64,000 nt of DNA from Membranipora membranacea (taxonomy: Eukaryota > Bryozoa > Gymnolaemata > Cheilostomatida > Membraniporidae). Under the pieces are notes generated by a model. That model made no database searches and was not told where the DNA came from. It saw only the letters and a program-made list of their open reading frames with translations. The DNA lies in NCBI GenBank assembly GCA_914767715.1, contig OU612075.1, positions 18,540,001 through 18,604,000 on the forward strand. Reading direction: 5' to 3'. Made by a program: the position numbers and the translations under genes. The first letter of the stretch is position 1. Each line of letters opens with the position of its first letter. Shown here one piece after another: positions 48,948 to 60,081 of this stretch.

Positions 48948-50596
48948 TTGTTGACCTTCTATGTAATATAAAGATAATAAGAAATCATAATTCAAGACAC
49001 AATCACCTATGTCATGTCTAAGACATAATCATTTTTGATGTATCCAGCATAACGATATATAGCTTCCATTTTTCTTCTTTTATTTTTTGGCGTTTTCTTT
49101 CCTCGGAAGAACATCATTTTAATGATGAAGATTGTCAATGAATGTTAAAAAAATTGCATTGCCATCTCATGATATTTATTTCAATTCATCAAAATAATCT
49201 GTCTGAATTTGTTCATTTGTCATGGAAGTATTAATAAAATAAAATCATTCAAATTAAATTAAATAAAATATTGTTGAATGCTGAGCAAAAACTACTAGTC
49301 GAAGTAAGTAGAATCTTCACTAAAATTACTTAGAGGAATTATTAATTTTTATTCATGCTGTCTCAAGGAGACCATTTTACTAATTATCTGTTGGGTTAGG
49401 CTGGCTGGAGTCCCAATATGTTTTATGAAAAGACTTTCCTTAAACATGTTGAAGGGGATCAACACAGGAATGAGGCTGAACTTTCATTTAATTTCAGAAT
49501 TAGTTCATTTGCATAGACACTATTTTGTTTTTTCATTATAACATAAACCATATTTATGCTGACGGTATGGTAAAAGTATTGTAAAACGTACACAGTTTGT
49601 TATCTCAAATTTTAATTATGTTGCCCTCTTTTTCTTTTACAGAATGAATAAATGAAGATTGTTGTCAATAAATGTTGAAAAAAAGAGTTTAAAAACAATT
49701 ATTTAATCAATATAATTTTAATCTAAAAACCATATTGGGTGCAAAAGAATGCATTGCATACATAAAATCTTTAATATTAATCAAAATATCTAATCATAAA
49801 GGACACTTGGATGCGAAGCCCTTAACATCTAATTATCTAGTGAATATTTCCTGTTATTATTAGGCAGAGCTGCATGAAGCATGTTTAGTAACATTATACC
49901 TGGCTCCATTCTTGTCGGGTGGGGTATTTCAGCTTGTCACCAGGTAATGATGCACTGTCAGCTTTATGAGCTTGGAGTTATGTATGCAAGACAGACTGCA
50001 TTGAAAAAATAGTTTTGGTGCAAGAAAACCTGGCTCTCCATTCAGTTCATAATATTATCATTCTGGCATTTCAAAAAATGTTGTTTCCATTCGATTCAGT
50101 GTTAATTATTGCTTTCTTTATATATTATTTTTGTTTATAGTATTTTTTTCTCGTTAGGGTGAACATCGGCGGATAATGTGGAATGCATGTCGAATTTTTC
50201 GATTTAATGAAAAAAATTACATAAATGAATTTGAGCCTGAAACTCATGAATTTTAAGAGCACTTTCGGCAGTGTGATGAGTTACCACATTGTGTACTGCA
50301 ATGAACTTGATATGAAATGATGCTGTGTCACCCAACTTATCGACTTATTCAGAGTGTGCTGAATGATAAGGCTACACATACGCAGAGAATATACCCATTA
50401 TTTTATTATTCTTGTCAGGTTCATCTCATCACTCATTAAAGTAATTCAGAAGAGGTCTGAGGTCTTTGCCTTCTTCCCAAAAGAACATAGCTTTGTGTTC
50501 TTTGTCAGGTAGGGTGGTCAGATGTAAACCCATCTTTGGGCAGAAAATACTACCATGACAGGGCCAAATTTCTAAGGTTTCTGATGATCCACTCAC
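48948..50596. other. GPCR 3' flank and start of duplicated 5' flank
   Basis: 49550-49930 resembles the 3' flanks at 45030-45400 and 54520-54880. From about 50060 the sequence matches 42230-42740. No gene. Confidence 0.6.
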
Positions 50597-51066
50597 TACA
50601 AACATTCGTTCCATCATGTGCTATGCCATTCCAGCATTTTATACCTTTTTGTCTGAGCACAACAAATTAAGGCTTGAAAGGGTACAAAAGGGAGCATTGA
50701 GAGTTATCCTCCCAGAATTTAATTATGAGGAACGCTGCTTAGCTTTGCAACTTACCAACCTCAATGATTTTATGTTCTCAATCTGTGCTAATAAATTTCA
50801 GTAGTATTTTAAGAAACGAGTCTCATCCTTTGTACAGTTGCATCATTTTAATACCAATCAAAGAGTATCATCACGTAATGCCTATAAATTCAGGCCGAGA
50901 CGCAGCCGTACCACTAAACGCCAGTGCAGTTTTTTTAATTATTTCATGAATTTTTACAACAACAATTTTATGTACCACTGAGTTACACCAAGAGCTGTCA
51001 TATACATACATTTCTTCAACATCCTCGCCATGATATCGTATGTAAAAATACAAATCAATCAATCAA
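50597..51066 (+). mobile_element. 5'-truncated non-LTR retrotransposon insertion
   Basis: The insert interrupts a flank that is continuous in the paralogous copy near 42738. One frame reads IRSIMCYAIPAFYTFLSEHN then LERVQKGALRVILP and YEERCLALQLTNL, the usual C-terminus of CR1/Jockey-type reverse transcriptases. It ends in a simple ATCA repeat tail. It therefore inserted after the two GPCR units separated. Confidence 0.85.
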
Positions 51067-52714
51067 GTCTCAGTAAGCTTGAAACTTTGTCTTGGGATGA
51101 GAATTGTACAAGGAAAGACAATCCAGCTATACTAGTGGCAGTACATGCTATCAGTGCATTGATCGGTACCACCGATAGCAATATGTTATCATGACCATTC
51201 ATGCGTTTTTACCCACAACTGAACATGTACATAAATGACTCCCACATCCCACTTTCCGGTCACTCTCACCACTCTGTTGGTTGTGGTAGGTCTGTGAGCA
51301 AGCCTGCAAAATTAGCATACATGCATCAAGGATTAAAATATTTTTTTGGCTACCAAATCGAGGTTTCGACGCATTCATCTCATCCTTTATCTCGGATTAA
51401 TATTTTATACAGAAAAATATGTGATTATTTCTTTGTAATATTCATTCATCCTGCCGGTCAGGATCGTTTGTCACACTGCACAAAAACTATACTTATCACA
51501 CTGCTGAAGTGCTCTTAATCTATTGTTACAGGTATCTATTATTGTTGCTGATAATCAATTATTGTTGCCAGTCTTTGAAACCTGAAGGATGGCCTTTCCT
51601 GGTAACAGGACTGGATTGGACCAGCGCAACGGGGTTAATTATGTCAATGATGTGGTACTTTTTTTAACGCAACAAACATATCTACAGTAAAATTTTACAA
51701 TTTGTTAAGAGTTTCCACTGCCAAATACAAATTAATTACAGCTCATTATTATTGACAAGCATTTTCGTTTGCAGTGGCACTTTTGGAAAAACTGAAAAAC
51801 ATTTTTACTTGTTGATAATTGATGCCCTCACATCATCAAAGATTAAAAATAAATTAAACTGGATATTATCTCCTCGATTTGACAAGGAGATTTCAAGATA
51901 TTAGCACTATTCAATGGCAATTACAAGTTTTTTGTTATTATAACTATAAGAGAGTGTAACTTTTGTAGAACATATCATTAGGGCATAATTTAAGTTGACT
52001 ATTTTGATAACAAATTGGTAATGTCACTTATTTCTTGGCAATCAATTTATAGATAGAGTGAGATTCAGTTGAGCTGATCGCCAAATAAAATTGCTGCATT
52101 TAATTATTTTACTAATCTTATTTGGTTGTGACTTACCCCCACAGTCAACACCCTATATTACTTATCTATTATGCTTCCCTTTTTTGCATGCAGATTCTTA
52201 GCTACCTTAAAAACCTGCCTTGGTGGCCATAAACACGGATTCAGATCCCCAAACCCCTTGCTCCACAGAGCTTGGCCTGAGACCTGCCTTATTGAAAGCC
52301 AATAGAGACTAACCATGCATACTAAAAAACATCAAACTAAGAAGCGAGTCAAAGTGTGCATGGCATGACAGCCTGAACCTTTCGGGTTAATTCAGCTACA
52401 ACAAACAGTATAATTAGTGTGCCACTCACTACACAAGACATGGGTTATCAGTAAAAAAAACCCTAATGAAGAACTTATTCAAGGCCTTCTCAAATGCAAA
52501 ATCCTGATCGCAGGCCTCAGTTGCATGATGACACACCTGTTTGTTGGCATGACATGCATCCTATTCCTTCCTACATATTCAAATTATAGGTACCACGTTA
52601 AATTGTAGTGTTTTGTCTATCCCACAGCCTTGGAAGGTGCCAAAATTTCATTGTTTCACTGTAAAAACCACAACCTTACCACCCTCATGCTTACTCGTTG
52701 AGCCACACCAGCAT
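51067..52714. other. Duplicated GPCR flank with a receptor relic
   Basis: To about 51910 it matches 42740-43520. At 51535-51700 the same pre-TM7 GPCR relic occurs as at 43200 (PFLVTGLDWTSA). 52270-52620 resembles the flanks at 46540-46720 and 47390-47460. No gene. Confidence 0.6.
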
Positions 52715-53139
52715 AGGGATGTATGCTGTAACGCCATATCATCTTTAAGTCAGTGTCATGTCACCTGCCCCTGGAGAGCCATATGTCACTACTCATCTTC
52801 ACCGCAATGTGTATCAAATATCTCAATCTTATTCTTCATTGATGAAAGAATTTCAAATTGAAAAAAAAAACCCGCAATTTCCTTTTGAGAATATGACCTG
52901 TCACTTCAACATTCATGTTCTCAAAATCGATGTCTATTTTGATTACACCGTTGATATTCGCACAATTTTAAAAATATAATTGGAGTTTGAAAACTCTTGT
53001 TACTATAAATATATAATTTGCGTTTTAAAAATCTCATTATTTTCAGGGATAATTAAGGTTGCCTGCTTAAATAAGCTATTAGTTATAAATGCCAAGACAT
53101 TATTTAGTTTGTCATAACCAGCCAGAGCTCCAATGAAGC
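52715..53139 (+). promoter_or_regulatory. Conserved GPCR upstream module, copy 2
   Basis: Shares GGGATGTATGCTGTAACGCC and the segments up to the ATG with 47555-47948 and 55950-56354. The final AATGAAGCATG contains an earlier ATG at 53133 that opens a 14-codon out-of-frame uORF overlapping the receptor start. Confidence 0.45.
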
Positions 53140-54138
53140 ATGTCAGACAGCAACATCTCTGGTTTGATAAGTAATTCCTCTTCAGAAGAGGGATTTCTGC
53201 TGGTCCCTATTTGTGATGGGTCTGGAAATCTCTGCCTAGACTCTGCCTTGGAGTGGACAGTTAATCTTATGAGCGTGATATCTATTGTCATCAACACAAT
53301 ACACTTGATTGTATTGCGGAGACTCGAGGGCATTAAAGGCACACCGCATTTGGCGATTTTGCAGACTATCAGTTTGAGTGACATATTCCTTGCTGTAAGC
53401 AACGTACCCGACCGCATATGTTTGGTGAGAAAACTACTTGCTTCAACTGAACCCGGCTATGCCGTCATGATATCTACAATTTCAACAGCTGTATCAGGAT
53501 TCCGGTATTATATTCTGGCATTTGCGGTGCTGAATCAGTTTAACATGATTTATTTCCCCTTTCGCTATTCGACCAGTGTGTTTGCTAAGAAGACTACTCT
53601 TCTTTTGAGCGCCGCTTGTATTTTTACTGCATCCTGTTCCATAGTGCAAAATGTTACAATGAAGAATAAGATTTGTATCCATCCACTCTATGGGCCAAAC
53701 AATGAACCGGATAATTCAAGTGTATTTGGAATAGTCTTAATACTGATCTTTGTTTTGATACCTTCTGCAATTATCATAATATTTTCCCTGCTGGTGTTGG
53801 TTGAGTTATGCAGGATGCACAGAAGATCACTCAGTGGACAGCAGCAGGATTTAGTTAATGCAACGAAACACATATTATCTCTTGTTGCTGTTTTTATTAT
53901 TTGTTTGGTCCCTCTGTATATGGACGCATTAATCAACCAGGAAGGGAGGCCAATACTGGCAACAGCGTTGGATTGGCTTAGTATAATGGGATTTACCCTC
54001 TATGGCATCGTCAACACTGCCATCTATGGTTGGCGCAACAGGCCTTATCGATGCAAGTTCAAGCAACTTGCCCAGAGCTTTTTTTGCCGAAGGAATATAC
54101 ATCGACAGATAAGAGTGCAACCATCTAACCAACAATGA
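53140..54138 (+). CDS. Class A GPCR, single exon, first gene of unit 2
   Basis: 332 codons, intact. N-terminus with NIS and NSS glycosylation sites and CDGSGNLCL; SLSDIF in TM2; ICLVR in ECL1 and KICIHP in ECL2 supply the likely conserved disulphide. LNQFNMIYFPFRY replaces the DRY region; TM5 is very hydrophobic (IVLILIFVLIPSAIIIIFS); LVPLYM in TM6; GIVNTAIYGW in TM7; basic C-terminus. It is nearly identical to the pseudogene at 43667. DRY and NPxxY departures are shared by all cluster members, so they are a family trait and not damage. Orphan; coupling and ligand unknown. Confidence 0.92.
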   Translation: MSDSNISGLISNSSSEEGFLLVPICDGSGNLCLDSALEWTVNLMSVISIVINTIHLIVLRRLEGIKGTPHLAILQTISLSDIFLAVSNVPDRICLVRKLLASTEPGYAVMISTISTAVSGFRYYILAFAVLNQFNMIYFPFRYSTSVFAKKTTLLLSAACIFTASCSIVQNVTMKNKICIHPLYGPNNEPDNSSVFGIVLILIFVLIPSAIIIIFSLLVLVELCRMHRRSLSGQQQDLVNATKHILSLVAVFIICLVPLYMDALINQEGRPILATALDWLSIMGFTLYGIVNTAIYGWRNRPYRCKFKQLAQSFFCRRNIHRQIRVQPSNQQ

Positions 54139-55949
54139 CCATTGATTTTATAAGAATAAGTAGAGATCATAATTGTGTTGCTATTTCAGAAAATATTTAA
54201 ATACGTTACATCCACATTTATTGTGTTATTTATATGATAAACATTATTCTTAGAAAATATTTTGGAACATCAAATAAGAGGTTTTTTACATAGAATAACT
54301 TTTCGATAAACATTAACACCTTTCCATCACTGAAGATGTACACATTCCATTAGGTTATATAAATAACATATCTTGGGTCATGATGACGTTTTTGACACTT
54401 TGAAAGGGTTTTATACATTTTGAAAGGGCTTAGTATTTAATATTTATTTACAGAACTAGGCATAATACTGGTCGCCAAGACCTCATTTATATCTATAACG
54501 TAAGTAAACCATATTTATGTTACTGATATAAGTATTAAAAACCATACACAACACAATTTGTTGTAATGAATTGTAATTATGTTGCCCATCTTTAATTTTT
54601 ACGAATTACATGCAATTCAAATTGAATTATTGTATAAATGTGATAGTAATTTGAAAAATTCGTTAGGTACCACAGACTGAAGAAAATTGCACACATCAAT
54701 TCTTTAATATTTATCAATAACTGATAAAGTCAATCAGTTGTCAGCGGAATTCCCTTAATATGTCATTTTAGCCATATGCGCGGTCAACATCTTTCAGCCA
54801 TAAAGCTGTATGAAACATGTTTAGTTACAATATCTCTATTAGTAATTTCTTGTTGGGTTGTCGGGACTTCAACTGATCCCCTTTTGTGATCAAACAGCCT
54901 CTGTTTAGATCAGGAAAAATCGGGCTCTCAGTTTTATGAGCATGGCATTATATCTCATCTAGTTACAACATAAAGTACTGTGCATACCACCCGCAACATA
55001 GCCTAAATACTTACCATCATATTAGGAAATATCGTGCATGCAGAATGGCTTTAGTTACTGTTTTCATTTGGTTTGACACAGACACAGCATACAGTGATTA
55101 GTGTGCGACTGGGCAGCACAAGCTTTTCTACAAAGCAAAGCTGTATTGAGGCTCTCTCTAATACAACATTCCCATGGTATGCCTTACTAGCTAGGAGTGG
55201 AGCATGTAGACAAAAGCAGGTACTAGTCAAGATCAGGCATTTCCAAGGCTTTAGGAATAGGTACTAGTGAAAGAGAAATATCGAACATCTCTTTTGCTGG
55301 AAAGTATTTTATACCGACAAAGAATTCAAAAAGTACCGTAGATATAGTCATTATCGGTTCCAGTCATGTCTGCAAAATCAAAGTGCCAGTCCTTAGAAAC
55401 CATGTGAAGGTAGACAATGTCAAACTAATAACTATTTTTGGTATGATAATACCATGATGAGCTGTCGTCACAGATGTATAAATATTGCTTGTAAATCGGA
55501 GTCATTTTCTCTTTATATATATACAAAAAGAATTTAAAAGAATGATATAGGCATTGTAGGCATTTCTATTGCAAACTTACTTACTTAATATTATGAACTA
55601 TTTGGCCTAGTGCTAAGTTTCAGGACAGCAGACCATGGAGACCTGGGTTTGATTCTGCATTGGGGAGCTGCTTTGATCAACCAGCAGTACAAAGTACTAG
55701 TAATTGGTTGTACAGTTGGTATGACTAATAAGGCCCTAGCTTAACTAACACACAACCCACCCGTATATAAAGGAGTACGGATCTAATATCGTTTCATCCC
55801 CAACACTAGTATGATACCACTCCTGTGTGTTGGTGAATATCATATCCCTTCCTTCTAGTGCATTACATATTACAGGTACTATGCTGCGATTGGTGTGTTT
55901 TCACTATTGTACAGCCCTGGAGGCTACCAACATTTCATACTTGTTGAGC
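54139..55949. repeat. GPCR 3' flank and next 5' flank, right copy
   Basis: 54139-55005 matches 44651-45520 and 55006-55900 matches 46570-47500; the intervening 45520-46570 is absent here. No gene. Confidence 0.8.
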
Positions 55950-56354
55950 CAAATGAGCATAGGGATGGGGTATGCTGTAATGCCACATAATCGAAAAGTC
56001 ACAATGTCATGTGACCCAACACTTGAGTCATATGTCACTACTCATCTCCACCACAATGAGTATCAAATATCTCAATCAATTTTTTAAGAGTCCATTGCAC
56101 TATTATTATTTTTTTAAGAAGCTGCCCTGTCACTAAATCATCCATCCTCTCATATCAAAATCGATGTGGTTTTTAATTAAAATTCTGTCATTCACAAAAA
56201 TTATGAAAGAAATAATATGAGTTTGTAAACTCTCATCAGTAGTTAATTTCTGAATTCATCAAAGGACTCATTATTTTGACAGATAATGAAGGTCATTTTG
56301 ATATTTGCAAAAACATAATTTAGTTTGTCCTAACCAGCTAGAGCTCAACGAAGC
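55950..56354 (+). promoter_or_regulatory. Conserved GPCR upstream module, copy 3
   Basis: Third copy of the segment seen at 47555 and 52715, including GGGATGGGGTATGCTGTAAT, ATATGTCACTACTCATCT and TTTAGTTTGTCCTAACCAGC. The gene it precedes carries a nonsense codon. Confidence 0.4.
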
Positions 56355-57353
56355 ATGTCAGACAACAATACCTCTGGTTTGATAAATAATTCCTCTTCAG
56401 AAGAGGGATTACTGCTGGTCCCTGTTTGTGATGGGTCTGGAAATCTCTGTCTGGACTCTGCCTTGGAGTGGACCGTTAATACTATAAGCGTTGTATCTAT
56501 TGTCATCAACATAATACACTTGATCGTACTGCGAAGACTTGAGGGTATGAGAGGCACACCACACATGGTGATTTTACAGTCTATCAGCTTAAGTGATATC
56601 TACATTGCTGTATGCAACCTACCCGACCGCAACTGTTTGGTGAGAGAACTACTTGCTAGATCGAACCCCAGCTATGTGGTCATGCTATCTACAATTTCGT
56701 CAGCTGCCACAGGCTTACGATATTATCTACTGGCTTTTGCAGTTCTAAACCAGTTCTATATGATATATTTCCCCTTTCGCTATTCAGAAAGCCTGCTCTC
56801 TAGAAAGACTGCACTTTTATTAACCGCTGCTGGGATATTCACAGCATCTTAACGTATAGTGCAAAATATCACCTCCATGGATTCTATTTGTATTGATCCA
56901 CTCTATGGGCCAGCCACTGAACCGTCTAACTTAAGTGTTTTCGGTATAGTCGTAATACTCACTACCATTTTGATACCTTCTGCAATTATCATTATATTTT
57001 CCCTGCTGGTGTTGGTTGAGTTATGCAGAATGCACAGGAGGGCACTAAGTGGACAGCAGCAGTCTTTAATTAATGCAACAAAACACATATTAACTCTTGT
57101 TGCTGTTTTTGTAACTTGTCTGGTCCCTCTGTATATCGACTCTTTAATAGACAAGGAAGGAATGCCTTTCCTGGCTGCAGCGCTGGATTGGCTTAGTATA
57201 ATGGGATTTACACTTTATGGAATTGTCAACACTGCCATCTATGGGTGGCGCAACAAGCCTTATCGTTCCAAATTGAAGCAGCTGTTAGAGAGCTGCTGTT
57301 GCCAAAGTTATTTTCACCAACATATTCGAGTACAACCAGCTAACCAGAATTGA
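56355..57353 (+). pseudogene. GPCR with one in-frame stop, second gene of unit 2
   Basis: 333 codon positions align end to end with the receptor at 47949, in one frame, with a single lesion: TAA at 56850-56852 near the end of TM4 (ASTOPRIVQ where paralogues have ASCSIVQ or ASHSIVQ). Upstream and downstream halves are otherwise clean (MSDNNTSGLI...; QNITSMDSICIDPLYGP...). A truncated four-helix product is unlikely to signal. It could be a very recent pseudogene, a segregating null allele or a sequencing error. Confidence 0.85.
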
Positions 57354-58470
57354 TTAGACCCTGAGCCAAACAACTTCAAATTAATTAATTTAATTAAATT
57401 AATTATATGTATTAGTATCGTAGCTGAAGTTTCATCTGAAGCAAATAACCCATACCATCACTACCTTGATACCGATAACCAAACTGTCAATAGAACAGCA
57501 CTCCTTGACAAAAATATTTTATTAAACTACACTTGATTTGTTATACCATTTATTTGCGTTGTGCATGGTCTAGTATGTCCGAGTGACTTTTTATGATATT
57601 CGTACATCATCCACGCTCTATTTACAAGGTCAGGTCACTTTTAATCAGATTGTTGTGGGTTCGAATCCCATCAAGGTCAGTTTTTTTTCAAATGGGTGCT
57701 TTATAACTGGAGCATTTTTACCGTAATCTTCTACTGCTATTGAGTTGTTTTCTGAAAGTACCCAACAGCTCAGTGAGCTGATGAAATACCTCTCTGCTCG
57801 CACTATTTTGCTACCGATATGCAAAAATTTCCGTGGTGGGAGGGCGCTTAAGCACCCCTCCCACACCACGCCCCTGCGCTGTCTTGACGGATTACTGCCA
57901 CTTGATTTTGATATTATTATACAGAAATTTAGTACTACTACCTTAATGTGTTTATACTTGTCAAACCTGGACAAATAAACAAATTATTTAAATATCCCTT
58001 ATTATACTAGTGTGCTCAGAATAACTTTTCTTATAGAAAATGTGTCTCACCATTTGGTTGGCTGACTGTATAAAAAGGCAGTATTCAATTTCAATGAATG
58101 GAGTTTTTTGCACCCTCAACTCACCCTCAAAGCAATAACAATTCACACCCAATATTGTCACATGTTATCAATTATAATTAACTCTGTGTTCCACTTTGGT
58201 AGTAAGCTTAATATGTTTGTTTTTGCTGTTTCCAGAGGTCAAGAAGTTACCTATAGTAGAATTCCTTTTGTTATCTGTACACTTTTAAGAAAACCTCTAT
58301 AAATAAATAAATGAATAAAATAAATAATATCAATATATAATCATCAAAGTGCTATGATAAGATAACACAATTGAATTTATTGTTCTCAGTATGTAGCTTA
58401 CCTGTTAAGTTGAGTATTTTGTTGTCAGGTTTCCTAAACTCGCAAAGTAAATTATTGCCACCTTTAGAAG

Positions 58471-58716
58471 CATAAGGCCACGTGACTTTGATATAGCCTG
58501 TGATTTTTGTCAGTGGGTGGGGGTGAGAGTGGGAGATGAGTGAAAGAGATAGGGGGGAACCATCAATGTAATCTCATGATCCTTTTTCGATGTGTTTTTT
58601 TTCAATTTTGTGTGGGTATCTATATTTATATCTATGTTGTTGTTTGCTTTTCTATGGCCATCTATCTATGTTAGTTTTCTTCTGGCAAGGCTATATCAAA
58701 GTCACGTGGCCTTATG
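58471..58716. mobile_element. hAT-like MITE with 8-bp target duplication
   Basis: Terminal inverted repeats of about 28 bases (CATAAGGCCACGTGACTTTG... at the left, exact inverse at the right) enclose 246 bases without an ORF. TTTAGAAG flanks both ends (58463-58470 and 58717-58724), as expected for hAT family insertion. Confidence 0.9.
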
Positions 58717-59585
58717 TTTAGAAGTAAAGTAAAGGGGCAAATCCACATGGAGTGGGTTTTGTCTTTTTCCATGCCCACTAATTTACTTGCCCCACTCTAA
58801 TTTCTTCTGCTCCACTCAACTGTTTACAAAAATCCCATTTTGGAATCATCACAAAAACAAGGGTTATTTGCATGTCTATTTTTAATGTCTATGTACCACT
58901 AGAATCCCTTATCTTAATATCTAGTGTTCTCTGTTTAAAGAGGGTAAACAACCCTGAAATACTGAAAAATTATATAGTGCAAGTAATAGGATTTGATAGC
59001 TCCCAAATTGTATCATTTCTACGTGGTTAATATGTTGAAATGTGCACAAACTTGCCATTACAGATCCCTTTAAATATTAATGAGGAGCTTTGGTGCAATT
59101 TTATCTAGCCTTCACTTGGCAGGGATATAGACATAATTAAAGTTAAATTTACATATTCCTGCTCTCCATTTGCCAAGATTTGTTTAACTATGGTCCTTTC
59201 GGGTACAGCATGCATTTTAATATTTTTGTCATTGCTAGCTGCATTTTTCGTGTGATTTTATTGAACTACCTACAGTAAGCTGGAGTCTGTATTGTCTGTG
59301 AATACTTGTCTAATTAAATGCACCGTTTTAGACATGATTTCACTGAAGACATGATCAATAAGTTCCCAGTCACGCTTGCGGCAGTAATGATGTTTTGTTG
59401 TATTCTGAACACAATTGCTCTTCTGCCCCTAATGAGTCTTTGTATCCTGTAACCAGCATGGTTCAAGGCAACTCCGTTAAACCCGCCAATAAAAATATCT
59501 ATGCATCAACTCACATGGTAGTTGGCCAGCAGCAAACAACTCTAATTCAAAACAATTGGTCACATTGCGTAATATTATCCAGTGA

Positions 59586-59625
59586 GTTATAACCATAGAG
59601 TTAGGGATAACTCTATGGTTATAAC
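59586..59625. repeat. 40-bp palindrome flanked by CCAGTGA repeats
   Basis: GTTATAACCATAGAGTTA and its exact inverse surround GGGA. CCAGTGA occurs immediately on either side (overlapping the last C), which looks like a target duplication around a very small palindromic insertion. Confidence 0.75.
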
Positions 59626-60081
59626 CAGTGACCATCAGAAATCACCAATAATTTTTAGCATATATTCAAAACAAACAAACTGATTCATCACCATGTTACT
59701 GTTGCACAAATTAATATAGGTGACTGTCGCAAGGCCCACTTTCTTCATGGGAAATATTTGTACAATGAGTTGCAAGAAGATGAAATCAGTGGTGTATATC
59801 GCTGTCTAAACTCCCCCATCCCATTCCCGAGAAAAAACCCAACATATAGTCATATTTCCTCTGAGTATAAATAATGTACTATTTCAACATCATAGGTCAA
59901 AAGTTAAAGGTCATCAAATCCTGATCAGCAGCATGCTTTGGGCTTAGATGCGTTACTCCCCTGTTAGACTTTTCAAATACACTCCCCTGTCTTACAAAAC
60001 AACCCTGGCCAGAGCATTTCAGTTATCAGTAGATTATCCATGATCATTATCACTAGCCACATTTCACTACAAGAATTAGAA

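Larger units (their letters stand above)
57354..60081. other. Intergenic with small elements
   Basis: 57640-57680 has a tRNA-like TTGTGGGTTCGAATCCCATC followed by a T run, probably a SINE fragment. A GTGGTGGGAGG hairpin lies at about 57832-57872. A hAT-like MITE is at 58471-58716 and a 40-bp palindrome at 59586-59625. No ORF is supported. Confidence 0.5.

Noticed and set aside
57640-57690. tRNA 3' half with T-run terminator
   Set aside because: No 5' half or A box in range; probably a SINE fragment.
57645-57974. 109-codon minus-strand ORF ending MGFEPTTI
   Set aside because: Runs through a SINE-like and hairpin segment; no domain.
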